From the NCBI RefSeq assembly GCF_016773205.1, contig NZ_JAETWB010000034.1, forward strand, positions 1-38,788: a stretch of 38,788 nt of DNA. Direction: 5' to 3'. Both the position numbers and the translations under genes were made by a program. Under the pieces are notes generated by a model, which worked only from the letters and a program-made list of their open reading frames with translations, made no database searches and was not told where the DNA came from. The DNA is from Belnapia arida (GTDB taxonomy: Bacteria; Pseudomonadota; Alphaproteobacteria; Acetobacterales; Acetobacteraceae). The number at the start of each line of letters is the position of its first letter. The first letter of the stretch is position 1. Positions 1 to 8,667 of this stretch are shown piece by piece.

Positions 1-435
1 GCGCAGCGGGTCAGGCCGGGCCCGTGCGGCGACTTCACCGACCTGCCGCCTTTGGCGAGCGCGGCCGCCGCCCGCATGCCATTCAAGCAACTCCTGGCAG
101 ATGCAGGCTACGACAGCGAAGCCAACCACCGCCACTGCCGTGAAGGCCTCGGCGTCGACAGTCTGATCCCGGCCAAGAAGCGGCGCTCGGCCCGCGTGGT
201 CGCGACCACGCCGCTGCGGCAGGAGATGGTCCGACGGCTCGGCAAGCCAGGTGTGGAAGCCGATCGCGTCGCCTACCGTCAGAGATGGAAGGTGGAAACC
301 GTCATGTCCGTCGTGAAGCGGCGCCATGGCGAGGCGCTCACCGCCAGGATAGATCCAACGCAGCGCCTCCAGGCGCTACTGCGCGGGCTCACTTACAACC
401 TCCAGCGCCTCGTCCGCCTCAGTGCCCCCGGATGA
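1..435 (+). CDS. IS4/IS5-superfamily DDE transposase, 5'-truncated by window edge
   Basis: The reading frame is open from base 1 and ends at a TGA at 433-435, so only the C-terminal part of a transposase is visible. The frame reads a GDFTDLPP stretch, then LLADAGYDSEANH, then IPAKKR, then a YRQRWKVETVMSVVKRR block. These are the typical second-Asp (ADAGYDSE) and catalytic-Glu (the E in WKVET) regions of the IS4/IS5 DDE superfamily. It would cut and paste its own element. Its start, left inverted repeat and first catalytic Asp lie outside the window. I could not define a right inverted repeat in bases 436-502. The visible part carries no frameshift, so the copy may be intact, but this cannot be judged from here. 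Confidence 0.85.
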   Translation, partial: AQRVRPGPCGDFTDLPPLASAAAARMPFKQLLADAGYDSEANHRHCREGLGVDSLIPAKKRRSARVVATTPLRQEMVRRLGKPGVEADRVAYRQRWKVETVMSVVKRRHGEALTARIDPTQRLQALLRGLTYNLQRLVRLSAPG

Positions 436-502
436 GCCTCGCGACAGAGCAAGGAGAGTCTAACCAACTCTTGCTGGGACAGTGGCGGCAGGAAGCGGGC
501 GT

Positions 503-1417
503 TTAGGGGGCGGCCGCGTCCCAGCCGCGGCCCTGGGCGCGGAGGTGCTCCAGGAAGGTCCGCATGGCCGCGCCGTTGTGGCGCCGGTTGGGGTAATAGA
601 GGAACCAGCCCGGCAGCCACGGGCTCCAGTCGCGCAGCACCTCCACCAGCGCGCCGCAGGCGACATGCTCTCGCGCATAATCCTCGAACACATGCGCAAG
701 GCCTTGGCCGGCGAGCGCCGCTTGCAATTCCTGATGGGCGGAACTCAGCGTCAGGCGTCCCTCCGGCGCGACGTCCAGCGCCTCGCCGTCCTTCTCGAAA
801 CGCCACGTGACGAGGGTGCCGCCGGGAAAGCGGCGGCGGATGCAGTCGTGGCGGAGCAGGTTCTGCGGCATGGCGGGCACGCCACGGGCCCGCAGGTACT
901 CGGGCGTGGCGACAATGGTGTAGCGCAGGACCGGGCCCAGCGGCACCGCGATCATATCCTTCGCAACCTGCTGGCCGAAGCGCACGCCGGCATCGAAGCC
1001 ACGGGCCACGATGTCCACGACCGCCGCGTCACTGATGATCTCGACCTTCACCTTCGGGTAGCGGCGCATGAAGTCGAAGGCCAGCGGGCAGAGCACGTGG
1101 TCCGCCGCGGGGCCGGGCGCATTGATGCGCACGGTGCCCGAAGGACTCTCCCGCAACTGGTCGAGGTCGCCGAGCGCCAGCCTGATGTCGTCCAGCGCCG
1201 GGGCCAGCCGCTCCAGCAAGCGCGCCCCGGCCTCGGTCGGGGCGACGCTGCGCGTCGTGCGGTTCAGCAGGCGGATGCCGAGCGCCTCCTCCAACGCGGC
1301 GACCGTTTGGCTCAGCGCGGAGGAGGAGATTCCGCGCTGCGCCGCAGCGGCCCTGAAGCCACCGCATTGAACGACCGCCGCGAAGGCATCCAGGCTGTCG
1401 AGACGAAGCGGCGGCAT
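503..1417 (-). CDS. LysR-family transcriptional regulator
   Basis: This 304-residue protein has normal LysR length. The N-terminal winged helix-turn-helix covers about residues 3-62, with the ISSSALSQTVAALEEALGIRLLNRTTR stretch typical of the family (seen in two pieces: SSALSQTVAALE and LLNRTTRSVAPTEAG). The effector-binding domain fills residues 90-300, with the usual GTVRIN opening and a substrate-pocket region. It belongs to the subgroup that ends in a YYPNRRHNGAAMRTFLEHLR-type tail. It is divergently transcribed from the metallo-hydrolase gene at 1534, with 116 bases between the starts. By family habit it would regulate that gene and itself. A candidate LysR box lies in the gap. The inducer is unknown. 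Confidence 0.93.
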   Translation of the reverse strand: MPPLRLDSLDAFAAVVQCGGFRAAAAQRGISSSALSQTVAALEEALGIRLLNRTTRSVAPTEAGARLLERLAPALDDIRLALGDLDQLRESPSGTVRINAPGPAADHVLCPLAFDFMRRYPKVKVEIISDAAVVDIVARGFDAGVRFGQQVAKDMIAVPLGPVLRYTIVATPEYLRARGVPAMPQNLLRHDCIRRRFPGGTLVTWRFEKDGEALDVAPEGRLTLSSAHQELQAALAGQGLAHVFEDYAREHVACGALVEVLRDWSPWLPGWFLYYPNRRHNGAAMRTFLEHLRAQGRGWDAAAP

Positions 1418-1446
1418 TGCGAAGCCCTGCTTACCAGGCCGTGCAG

Positions 1447-1461
1447 ATTAGCCGCGGTTAT
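1447..1461. promoter_or_regulatory. candidate LysR box (T-N11-A)
   Basis: ATTAGCCGCGGTTAT is an imperfect palindrome centred on CCGCGG and contains the T-N11-A spacing (T1448, A1460) of LysR operators. It lies 30 bases upstream of the LysR start and about 70 bases upstream of the MBL-fold start, where such a shared operator is expected. T-N11-A is a loose motif and occurs by chance, so this is only a suggestion. Confidence 0.35.
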
Positions 1462-1533
1462 CCGTGGACGTCGACAGCGTCATCTCGGAGGAGCGCCAGG
1501 CTTGGCGTGACAACGGAGAAAAGGAGACGCCGC

Positions 1534-2532
1534 ATGCAGGAGTTGACGGACTATCGCCGCAGGGCGGCACTGGGCGTCATGGCCGGCGCGGCCGCCCTCT
1601 GGTCCGCGGGCGGCGCCTGCCCAGCTATCGCGCAACCTGCGGTTCCGGCCGTCCCTTCGCCGGGCGGCAACGCCGGCCATTATCGCTTCCGAGTCGGCGA
1701 GATTGCCGCGACGGTATTGAGCGACGGCCTGATCGGCGGTCCGCCGCGGGTCTATGCCATAGACGCACCGGAGGACGAGCTTCGGGACGCGCTGCGCCGT
1801 GCCTTCCTGCCGATCCACCACCTGACCCTGAACCTGAACACTCTGCTGATCGAGGCGACCGGACGCCGCATCCTGCTGGAGGCGGGAGCCGGGCAGACCA
1901 TGGGGCCGAATGGCGGCCGCCTGTTCGCTCACCTCGCGGCCATCGGGCTGACCCCCGCCGATATCGACGCCGTGGTGATCTCCCACACCCATCCCGACCA
2001 TGTCGGCAACCTGCGCGCCGCCGATGGCAGTGGGGCCTTTCCGCGCGCCACCGTGTTCGCACCGCGGGCGGACTGGGCGTTCTTCGTGCGTGGCGAGCCG
2101 GATCTGTCCTATATGCCCGTGCCGGAGGATTTCCGGCGCCGCTTCGCCGCGGCCATCAAGCGCAGCGTCGAGCCTGTCGCCGCCGGCATCGAGTTGTACG
2201 AGGGCGGGACGGAGATCCTGCCGGGCCTCGCCACCATCGCGGTGCCCGGGCACACGCCGGGCATGGCGGCCTTCCTGGTCCATTCCGGGACCGACCAGCT
2301 GCTGCTGACGACGGACCTCGCCTATCACCCCGTGATCAACGTGGACCACCCCTGGCGCCCCGGGCCGGACCGCGACCCGGCGGCCGCGCTGGCGGCGCGC
2401 CGTAGCCTGTTCGACAGGGCCGCGGCCGACCGCATTCCAGTGCTCGGCTTTCACTATCCCTTCCCCGGCGTGGGCCACCTGCAGAAGACCGAGACCGGCT
2501 ACGCCTGGGTGCCGGCGGCTTGGCAGGTCTGA
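1534..2532 (+). CDS. exported MBL-fold metallo-hydrolase
   Basis: This 332-residue protein has a metallo-beta-lactamase fold. The HTHPDH metal-binding motif is at residues 151-156, with VPGHTPG and a TTDLAYHP segment further on supplying the other ligands. The N-terminus reads DYRRRAALGVMAGAAAL followed by Ala-rich sequence, which resembles a Tat-type signal, so the protein is probably periplasmic. I chose ATG 1534 because AAAAGGAG lies a few bases upstream and the signal peptide then begins at residue 1. An upstream in-frame start at 1417 would overlap the LysR start and adds non-homologous sequence. The substrate is unknown; the subfamily includes lactonase-like and quorum-quenching-like enzymes. 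The divergent LysR gene is the likely regulator. Confidence 0.9.
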   Translation: MQELTDYRRRAALGVMAGAAALWSAGGACPAIAQPAVPAVPSPGGNAGHYRFRVGEIAATVLSDGLIGGPPRVYAIDAPEDELRDALRRAFLPIHHLTLNLNTLLIEATGRRILLEAGAGQTMGPNGGRLFAHLAAIGLTPADIDAVVISHTHPDHVGNLRAADGSGAFPRATVFAPRADWAFFVRGEPDLSYMPVPEDFRRRFAAAIKRSVEPVAAGIELYEGGTEILPGLATIAVPGHTPGMAAFLVHSGTDQLLLTTDLAYHPVINVDHPWRPGPDRDPAAALAARRSLFDRAAADRIPVLGFHYPFPGVGHLQKTETGYAWVPAAWQV

Positions 2533-2560
2533 CGCTCCGTGACCACGAAAGGGCATGACA

Positions 2561-3565
2561 TGACGGAACAGCTCTTCCGCGCCGGCCACGCGGCTTCCTC
2601 GGCGCCGCGGCGCTCGGGACGACACTGGCCGGCCCGCATGGCGCCTTCGCCCAGGCAGGCGGCGTCACGGCCCCCACCGCGGCCAACCCCGCAGGCCGGC
2701 CCGGTCATCACGCGGCGGATCGGACGGACCGGCCAGGGCATGACGGCGATGGACCTCGGGAGCTTTCTGACCTACGACCTGATGCTGAGCGACCAGCGCG
2801 AGGCACTGCGCGAGGCGCTACGTCGCCGGCGGTGGGCGCTTGGCCGACACCTCCCCGCTCTACGGCTCAGCCGAGGTGAGCGTCGGCGCCTTCCTCGCCG
2901 GCCTGCCGGAGGAGCCGGAGGTCCTCGTCGCCAACAAAATCTGGCCCACTGGCGAATACCTCGGCTACGAAAGCCACGCGGTGGCGAGTCTGGAGCAGTC
3001 CAGGCTGCGGATCTAGCGATCCTCGATCGACATCATGCAATGCCACAGCATCGTCAACGCTCCGTTCGTGGTGCCGCTGCTGCAGGCCTGGAAGCGGGAG
3101 GGGCTGATTCGGCACGTCGGCGTCATCCATCACGAGACGGCAGCGCATGACGACCTGGCCGCGATCGTCGAGGTCGGCGGCACCGACGTCGTGCAGACGA
3201 ACTACTTCAACTTCTCCTGCAGTGCTGAGAGCTGATTGCTGCCCGCCGCGGCCGATCGTGGCGTGGGCGTGCCGGTGAACCAGCCGCTGGAGAAGACTCG
3301 CCTGATGCGGGTGGTGGAAGGCGTCGCCCTGCCTAGCTTGGCGCGTGAGAACGGCGCGACGAGCTGGGCGCAGTTCTTTCTGAAATGGGCGATGGGCCAT
3401 CCGGCCGTGACATCCGTCCTCTACGGCACGTCCAATCCGGACCATGCCGCCGACAATCTGCAAGCGATGCGCGGACCGGTGCCGGATCAGGCGATGCGCC
3501 GCCGCATGGTGGAGCATAGGGAAACGATCCCGGGCTTCGGCGAGGTCGGTAGGATGCCCTGGTAG
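2561..3565 (+). pseudogene. aldo/keto reductase pseudogene (multiple frameshifts and stops)
   Basis: Pieces of one aldo/keto reductase are spread over several frames. An Ala-rich signal-like segment (GFLGAAALGTTLAGPHGAFAQ) sits in one frame near 2600. ITRRIGRTGQGMTAMDLGSF follows in a second frame. From about 2820 a third frame reads LADTSPLYGSAE, the usual DTS..YG..E motif, up to a TAG at 3014-3016. The central part resumes with IDIMQCHS and QTNYFNFS, then meets an in-frame TGA at 3233-3235 before LLPAAADRGVGVPVNQPLE. The C-terminus stops at GRMPW, where related proteins continue about 15 residues, and IS6 transposase sequence begins at once. The gene lies just downstream of the MBL-fold gene and was probably once in its operon. 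It cannot make a working enzyme. Confidence 0.85.
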
Positions 3566-3919
3566 CAGGCCATCGACCGCGACGGCAACCTTGTCGACGC
3601 CATGCTGAGCGAGCACCGCGACATGTCAGCAGCGCAAGCCTTCTTCCGCTCGGCAAAGTCGGTCACCGACCAAGTCCCTGATCAGGTCACCACGGACGGG
3701 CACGGCTCCTACCCGCATGCGATCAGATCAACGCCCGGCCGGAGGATCGTCCATCGCAGCAGCGCTTATGAAAATAACAGATTGGAACAGGACCGCCGGG
3801 GTGTGAAAGGGCGCATACGATGTATGCGCGGCTTCAAAAGCTTCGCGTCAGCGGAGCGCTTCTGCCGAAGCTACGATGAACTCCGCAACCGCCTCCGCCT
3901 TCAGACCCGCCATAATTAG
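3566..3919 (+). pseudogene. IS6-family transposase, 3' fragment
   Basis: The frame reads AIDRDGNLVDAMLSEHRDM, VTTDGHGSYPHAIRST, YENNRLEQDRRGVKGR and FASAERFCRSYDELRNRLR. These are consecutive segments of the C-terminal half of an IS6-family DDE transposase, including the second Asp (TTDGH) and the Glu of NRLEQDRRGVKGR. The N-terminal half is missing, and the fragment abuts the truncated aldo/keto reductase with no spacer. The in-frame TAG at 3563-3565 falls where relatives have a Tyr codon before the AIDRDG block, so the junction is probably within 3555-3566. It cannot transpose by itself. Confidence 0.88.
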
Positions 3920-4077
3920 CACGCCACCGCCAACCGCCGTCGTCAGCTTCGCCTCCGTCGCGCCACCACTGCGCTCGCCATTCTGCAAGCCGCGTAACCA
4001 AAACCAGTCATCATCTCGCGTCTTCGGTTTGGCGCGAGCGCTGACAGAACCATCGGACGGGTAGGCTGACGCTTACG

Positions 4078-5004
4078 CTAAGAGGCCAAAGCCTCTACGA
4101 TCTGCATCCGAAGCCACTCCTCGCCTGGATCGTGATCGACTGTCGTGCGCCATGCCATGCGAATCTCGACTTGTGGCGCCTCGGAGCGATTGAACGGTAG
4201 AACGTCGGCAGCAAAGCCGCCCGAGGCTACCAAGGCTTCCCCAAGAAAATCAGGCAATGTGCAGAGAAGGTCGGTCCCGAGAATGGCGCGCCGCACAAGC
4301 CCATAATCCGGCAAGCCGAGCACCACTCGTCGGGATCGGCCGATCGCCTCGAGCGCCGCGTCTGCGAACCCACGCAGATCACCTGACGGTGTGACCAGCG
4401 CATGCGGCCGGATGCAGTAGGCGTCGAGGTCTACCGGTCCAAACGTCGTCGTGTCGCGCACCACGACGAACCCGCCGCGTCGTACCACCCGCTGCTTTGC
4501 AGAAGCCGGCAGATCGTCCTCCATGTAGGCCACCGCAGTGCCGATCTCGGCGGACTCCAGCATCCGCGGAATCGTGCGGTAATCAGCCTGCCTGAGTACC
4601 AAATTGCAGTGCGGGGCCAACTGGCGCAGCCGTGTTGTGAAGGCTGGCAGTAGCGCCACCGCAACATCGTCCGTGCATCCGATGCGAAAGGTGCGATGAT
4701 CGGTTGCCGGGTCGAAGGGCGTGGCCCCGCCTAGCGTTCTGGCCAGGGAGTCCAGGCATGGCTCCAGCTCCGCCATGAGGCTGGTCGCCCGAGCTGTCGG
4801 CTCCAACATGCGGCCGTTGCGCACCAGGAGCTCGTCTTTCAGGATGTCACGGAGGCGCGCCAGTGCGGCCGAAGTGGCAGGCTGGGAGAGGAACAGCGCT
4901 TCGCCAGCGCGGGTCACACTGCGCTCCCTCATGAGGGCTGCGAAAACCGGCAGGAGGTTGAGGTCGACCCGGCGTAGGCCGGACTGGTCGGTATGAGAGG
5001 GCAT
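4078..5004 (-). CDS. LysR-family transcriptional regulator
   Basis: This protein has 308 residues from ATG 5004. The helix-turn-helix is about residues 9-70 (RRVDLNLLPVFAALMRERSVTRAGE, then FLSQPATSAALARLRD), of the NodD/NahR-like subgroup that opens with VDLNLL. The effector domain follows, with FRIGCTDDVAVALLP and a late GLVRRAILGTDLLCTLPDF stretch. The in-frame start at 5082 adds 26 residues that do not fit the family, so I prefer 5004, although its Shine-Dalgarno sequence is weak. There is no obvious divergent target, because the upstream space is taken by an IS6 element starting at 5144. That insertion may have separated the regulator from its target. Confidence 0.9.
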   Translation of the reverse strand: MPSHTDQSGLRRVDLNLLPVFAALMRERSVTRAGEALFLSQPATSAALARLRDILKDELLVRNGRMLEPTARATSLMAELEPCLDSLARTLGGATPFDPATDHRTFRIGCTDDVAVALLPAFTTRLRQLAPHCNLVLRQADYRTIPRMLESAEIGTAVAYMEDDLPASAKQRVVRRGGFVVVRDTTTFGPVDLDAYCIRPHALVTPSGDLRGFADAALEAIGRSRRVVLGLPDYGLVRRAILGTDLLCTLPDFLGEALVASGGFAADVLPFNRSEAPQVEIRMAWRTTVDHDPGEEWLRMQIVEALAS

Positions 5005-5143
5005 CGTGGGAAACTCGCACCTTGAGTAATCGGATCCGCGCGCCTCCAAAATACAGCAGCGGCGTCCGTTGGCAGCACACACCTTCGTCTGAGCCGCACG
5101 CTGTCAGCGTCTACGCCCAAGATTGCAAAGCTACACTTAGAAC

Positions 5144-5155
5144 GGTTCTGTTGCG
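5144..5155 (+). repeat. IS6 left terminal inverted repeat
   Basis: GGTTCTGTTGCG is identical to the reverse complement of 5969-5980. Beyond these 12 bases the two ends diverge (TTCTTGCGGA against ATGTTTTCGG). Confidence 0.85.
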
Positions 5156-5210
5156 TTCTTGCGGAGCCGTCCCGACAGGTACAAACCGGGGTATGACGAG
5201 ACGGCGGTGA

Positions 5211-5927
5211 ATGGCCACGGTCAGGCTGGATCAGTCCTTCAGGGGGCGGCAGTTCACCGCCGAGGTGATCCTCTGAGCGGTCCGCTGGTACTTGATGGTC
5301 CCGGTGAGCTACCGCGATCTCGAACTCATGCTCGCTGACCGCGGCGTGGAGGTGGCGCATACCACGGTGTCCCGCTGGGTACAGACCTACGCGCCGGAGA
5401 TTGAGGAGCGCCTGCGACCGCACCTGCGCCTGAGCAACGGCGCATGGAGGGTGGACGAGACCTATGTCCGTCTGAAGGGCTGCTGGACCTATCTGTATCG
5501 GCGGTCGACAGTCGCGGCCAGACAGTCGACTTCCTGCTCTCGGCGAAGCGGGATGCTGAGGCGGCGAAGCGGTTTTTCTGCAAGACGCTGGAGCAGCCTC
5601 ACACGGTAAACCCGCGCACCATCACCGTGGACAAGAAACGGGCCTACCCCTGCGCCGTCGCGGAGATGAAAGAGGGCGGCAAGCTTTGGCGCATCACTCG
5701 GCTACGAAAACGCAAATACCTCAGTAGTATAGTGGAACAAGACCACCGGTGCGTTAAACGCTTGGTTAGACCTGTCCTAGGCTTCGGAAGTTTCCACAAC
5801 ACAGCGGACACTGGCAGGCTACGAAGCGATGGCAATGATCAGGAAAGGGCAGATACGGAAGGTTGGCGGGCAAGACATGCGAGCCCAAGCCACCTTTATC
5901 GCCGAGCTGTTTCAGGTCACCGCTTGA
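5211..5927 (+). pseudogene. IS6-family transposase pseudogene (stop plus two frameshifts)
   Basis: From ATG 5211 the frame reads MATVRLDQSFRGRQF, then hits an in-frame TGA (5274-5276) where relatives have Trp (IL-W-AVRWYL). It continues through SYRDLELMLADRGVEV and WRVDETYVRLKG, which holds the first catalytic Asp. After YLYR (about 5505) the homology moves to another frame: VDSRGQTVDFLLSAKRDAEAAKRFF, TITVDKKRAYP and IVEQDHRCVKRLVRP. Near 5795 it returns to the first frame, reading TLAGYEAMAMIRKGQIR to the TGA at 5925-5927. The three lesions make the copy inactive in cis, although a related transposase could still act on its intact repeats. Confidence 0.88.
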
Positions 5928-5968
5928 TCCGGTGCCTGTCACGGCTACTCGCAATCTGCCGAAAACAT

Positions 5969-5980
5969 CGCAACAGAACC
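5969..5980 (-). repeat. IS6 right terminal inverted repeat
   Basis: CGCAACAGAACC is the perfect inverted partner of 5144-5155 and defines the right end of the IS6-like element. Confidence 0.85.
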
Positions 5981-6285
5981 CGTCCCACCGCCCGCCTTAT
6001 TGGGGTTGATGTGAAGGTTGCCGAATGAGACAACGGATGCCGCGCGCTCCGCCGTACAGAACGACACCCTCCCACTTGAGGCTTCGATAGTCCGCACGCT
6101 TGGGTTTTGGTGAAGACGCTGTCTGCGGGACGGAAGATTGGCAAGCGAAGCTCGCTAGATACAAAGTTCCACCTCTACGTTAACCCGCTAAGGAAATAGC
6201 CCACAGGCACCAACTGCCGCGTTGACAGGAGGAACCTCATGCGAGGTTTCATTAGCCGTTTCCCTCTCTAGCGACGCCAACCTCC
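5981..6285. other. intergenic stretch, nothing recognised
   Basis: This gap lies between the IS6 right end and the stop of the small lipoprotein gene. The short open frames in it resemble no family I know and overlap on both strands. No promoter, terminator or RNA gene could be defended. Confidence 0.5.
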
Positions 6286-6663
6286 TCAGTTGGGTTGGGG
6301 CACCAACATTACGGACACTTCTGTGGGGTAACTCCACATCGCGCCTGAGATTCCGTCAACGGCGTAGCCAAGCGGAACCTGAATCCGGGATCTCGAAGAA
6401 AAAGAGGATGCTACCTGCACAATACCGGAGCGAAATCCCTCTTTGTCACAATGCACAGTTAGGTCTCGACGCCCTCTGAGTACCCGCACACTAGCCGGAG
6501 CGGTGACTCGAGCAAGAATGTCGCCTTGATCGTTAGTGACCACGCATTGCGCACCTTCCGCCTTGGGCGTGTTGAATGAAATTTCTTGGCTGGTTCCTTG
6601 GGTCAAAGTGGTGCACCCCGCCGCCAACACCGGAAGCAGGGCAATCAACAGGCGTTCCATCAT
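6286..6663 (-). CDS. small lipoprotein, function unknown
   Basis: This 125-residue protein begins MMERLLIALLPVLAAGCTTL. That is a signal peptide with an LAAGC lipobox, so Cys17 should be lipidated and the mature protein anchored in a membrane. The mature part starts TQGTSQEISFNTPKAEG and has an AQCVVTND segment with a conserved-looking Cys. It ends in a glycine- and hydrophobic-rich tail (GYAVDGISGAMWSYP). This resembles widespread small alphaproteobacterial lipoproteins that open with a GCxTxTxGTSQ pattern and have no firm function. GGAAGGA lies upstream of the tandem ATGs at 6663 and 6660, and either could be used. It stands alone between the IS6 element and the SDR genes. Confidence 0.78.
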   Translation of the reverse strand: MMERLLIALLPVLAAGCTTLTQGTSQEISFNTPKAEGAQCVVTNDQGDILARVTAPASVRVLRGRRDLTVHCDKEGFRSGIVQVASSFSSRSRIQVPLGYAVDGISGAMWSYPTEVSVMLVPQPN

Positions 6664-6786
6664 GAAGGAGTCCTTCCGGTGACGTGCGTTCGAAATTACG
6701 GCAGAGGATGCTGTTTGGGATACGGTGGGCGCCGGGGTTCAAAGTTCTGGGGTAGTTGCTAGGCGCCGAGTTCAAAGGGGGACCGA

Positions 6787-7545
6787 TTACCAAGGGATGA
6801 TGCCCATACTGGCGTGCGTGAATGTACCTGTTGGACCTGCTGAACCAAGCAGCGCAACCCGAACGGCCTCTGCAGCACCTTCTTCAGGAGTGTCTGTGCC
6901 GAAGAAGCCGGTGAGCCCTGTCCTGGTGTGACCAGGAGAGACTGCGTTGACGTTGATGCCCTCGGCCTCCAGTTCGATCGCCATTGCGAGTGTCAGGGCA
7001 TTCAGCGCGGTCTTGGACGCCGAGTAGGTGACATCAAAAAGCGGTCTCAGGGGGAAACTCGGGTCGGAGTTCAGTGTCAAAGAACCCATTCCGCTGGAGA
7101 CGTTGATAATGCGTGAGTTCGGCGTTTTCCTTAAGATTGGAACCATCGCCTGATAAACGGCGAGCACGCCGAATACGTTTGTCTCCCAAACGGCACGGAC
7201 GTCGTCGAGGGATGCAACACTTGGCCGGCTCGCTTTCGCAAGTTCCTCGCCGCTTTCGAAACCGCCATGCGTGGCGGTCGCGATAGCAGCGTTCTGAACC
7301 AACACATCGAGACGGCGGTAATTTACGCGAACCCGCTCCGCGGCAGCGGCGATCGACCAGTGGTCCGTTACGTCCAACTGGATTGCAACAGCGGATGGCC
7401 CCAGTTTGACCGCGGCGGCTTCGCCGCGCTCGGTGCTACGCGATCCGACGAGGACTGTAAAACCATTGTTGACCAGCATTTTGGCGATCTCAAAGCCGAT
7501 ACCTTGATTGGCGCCGGTGACCAGCGCGACTAGCTTATCCTGCAT
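6787..7545 (-). CDS. short-chain dehydrogenase/reductase (carbonyl-reductase-like)
   Basis: This classical SDR has 252 residues. The Rossmann motif TGANQGIG is at about residues 8-15. VQNAA stands in place of the usual NNAG, and SSGMGS with YSASK supplies the catalytic Ser, Tyr and Lys. The large insert before the catalytic Ser, rich in residues such as GGFESGEELAKASRPSVASL, is typical of the carbonyl reductase/menthol-dehydrogenase-like group. I use ATG 7545 because the fold begins there. An upstream ATG at 7623 is possible and would overlap the end of the next SDR gene upstream by 11 bases, linking the two. It probably reduces a carbonyl with NAD(P)H in the cytoplasm. The substrate is unknown. 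Confidence 0.85.
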   Translation of the reverse strand: MQDKLVALVTGANQGIGFEIAKMLVNNGFTVLVGSRSTERGEAAAVKLGPSAVAIQLDVTDHWSIAAAAERVRVNYRRLDVLVQNAAIATATHGGFESGEELAKASRPSVASLDDVRAVWETNVFGVLAVYQAMVPILRKTPNSRIINVSSGMGSLTLNSDPSFPLRPLFDVTYSASKTALNALTLAMAIELEAEGINVNAVSPGHTRTGLTGFFGTDTPEEGAAEAVRVALLGSAGPTGTFTHASMGIIPW

Positions 7546-7612
7546 GGGTACCCCGTGAGCGACGGTCGTCGCAGTAGGTGTTTCTATGATTCTGACACCA
7601 ACCGTGTGAGGA

Positions 7613-8566
7613 TCAGTGGCCATGGGGGTGCGGACCCGGGACACGGTGTGACTGCCATCGCTGTTTTGCGACGAGCATCTCGGAGATATCCCACAGACGA
7701 GTGGCATCGGCTTCATTCAGAGCGGCTGCCGGGATCTTCGCATCGGCCGGATATCCTCGTGTCTCGCTCATCCCTGCTGGCCCATAGTACGCGCCTCCCT
7801 TCGCGTCCGACGCAGTCGCGGCGTAGAGAACCGGCAATGCACCTTGGGCGGCGGGCTGGAAGGCGAAGGGAAGCAGAGTCCGGGATATGCGTTCCAAGCT
7901 GAACCGACCCGGAGCGTTGAGAAGCAAGTCGGTTCGCGAGACACCAGGATGCGCGGCGATGCTGGCGATGCCCCATCCACCCAGATCGCTTCGACGCTGT
8001 AGCTCCAGCGCGAACATCAGGCAGGCGAGCTTTGACTGAGCGTAGGTCTTTCTTGCCTGGTAGGCCCGCTCGGCATTGAGGTTGTGGAAGTCGATGGATC
8101 CACCACGTGCTGCTATGCTGCTCACCGTCACTACCCGCGAGCCCTTGCCCCTGGTAAGAACGGGCAGAAGCTGTTGTGTCAGGGCGAAGTGCCCGAGGTA
8201 GTTCGTACCGAACTGCAGCTCGAACCCGTCCTCGGTCGCCTGCCGCTCCGGCGGCACCATGACGCCCGCGTTGTTGACGAGGAGGTCGAGGCATCCCCGT
8301 TGCTGCCGTAGCTTGGCACCGAAAGCATCGATGGACCTGATGCTGGCAAGATCGAGGACCTCGAACTCGATTGTGGCCGACGGTACTTCCCGGCGGATTC
8401 TTGCTGTCGCATTCCTCCCCTTCTCGGGGTTGCGGCCTGCGATGATCACTGCGCATTCAGCCCGCGCCAAACCCAACGCAATCTCGTAGCCGAGACCGCC
8501 AGTGCCAGTCACAACAGCGGAGCGGCCGGACTGGCTGGGGATGTTGGCAACTGTCCAACGTGCCAC
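7613..8566 (-). CDS. SDR-family oxidoreductase (retinol-dehydrogenase-like)
   Basis: This 317-residue SDR starts with GTG 8566, with AAAGGTAGA upstream. The cofactor motif reads TGTGGLG (usually TGxNxGLG) near residue 20. AGRNPEKG follows beta-2, and VNNAGVM, TVSSIAARGG and YAQSK (catalytic Tyr and Lys) come after. The C-terminal part with AQGALPVLYAATASDAKGGAYYGP is the signature of the WWOX/retinol-dehydrogenase-like group. It is transcribed toward the SDR at 6787, so the two probably form an operon. A close paralogue lies at 12872-13850 on the other strand, and a C-terminal fragment of another lies at 8668-8883 just upstream. The substrate is unknown. Confidence 0.88.
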   Translation of the reverse strand: MARWTVANIPSQSGRSAVVTGTGGLGYEIALGLARAECAVIIAGRNPEKGRNATARIRREVPSATIEFEVLDLASIRSIDAFGAKLRQQRGCLDLLVNNAGVMVPPERQATEDGFELQFGTNYLGHFALTQQLLPVLTRGKGSRVVTVSSIAARGGSIDFHNLNAERAYQARKTYAQSKLACLMFALELQRRSDLGGWGIASIAAHPGVSRTDLLLNAPGRFSLERISRTLLPFAFQPAAQGALPVLYAATASDAKGGAYYGPAGMSETRGYPADAKIPAAALNEADATRLWDISEMLVAKQRWQSHRVPGPHPHGH

Positions 8567-8667
8567 GAACTCTACCTTTCAGATGATTGCATTGAGAATT
8601 GCGCACCGGGGATGCTGCCTGGGCGCAAAGTCCAGGCAACACTAGCGTTAGGCTTGGCGCAGAGATG

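Larger units (their letters stand above)
5144..5980 (+). mobile_element. IS6-family insertion sequence, degenerate
   Basis: This 837-bp element is bounded by GGTTCTGTTGCG (5144-5155) and its exact inverted copy CGCAACAGAACC (5969-5980), the terminal inverted repeat type of IS6/IS26-like elements. Length and layout (single transposase, about 70 bp and 50 bp flanks) fit the family. The 8 bases on each side (CTTAGAAC and CGTCCCAC) do not match, so there is no surviving target-site duplication. The transposase inside is broken. Confidence 0.85.

Noticed and set aside
482-1510. Long plus-strand open frame (342 residues)
   Set aside because: It is antisense to the LysR gene, low in recognisable motifs, and reflects high GC in the third codon position of the real gene.
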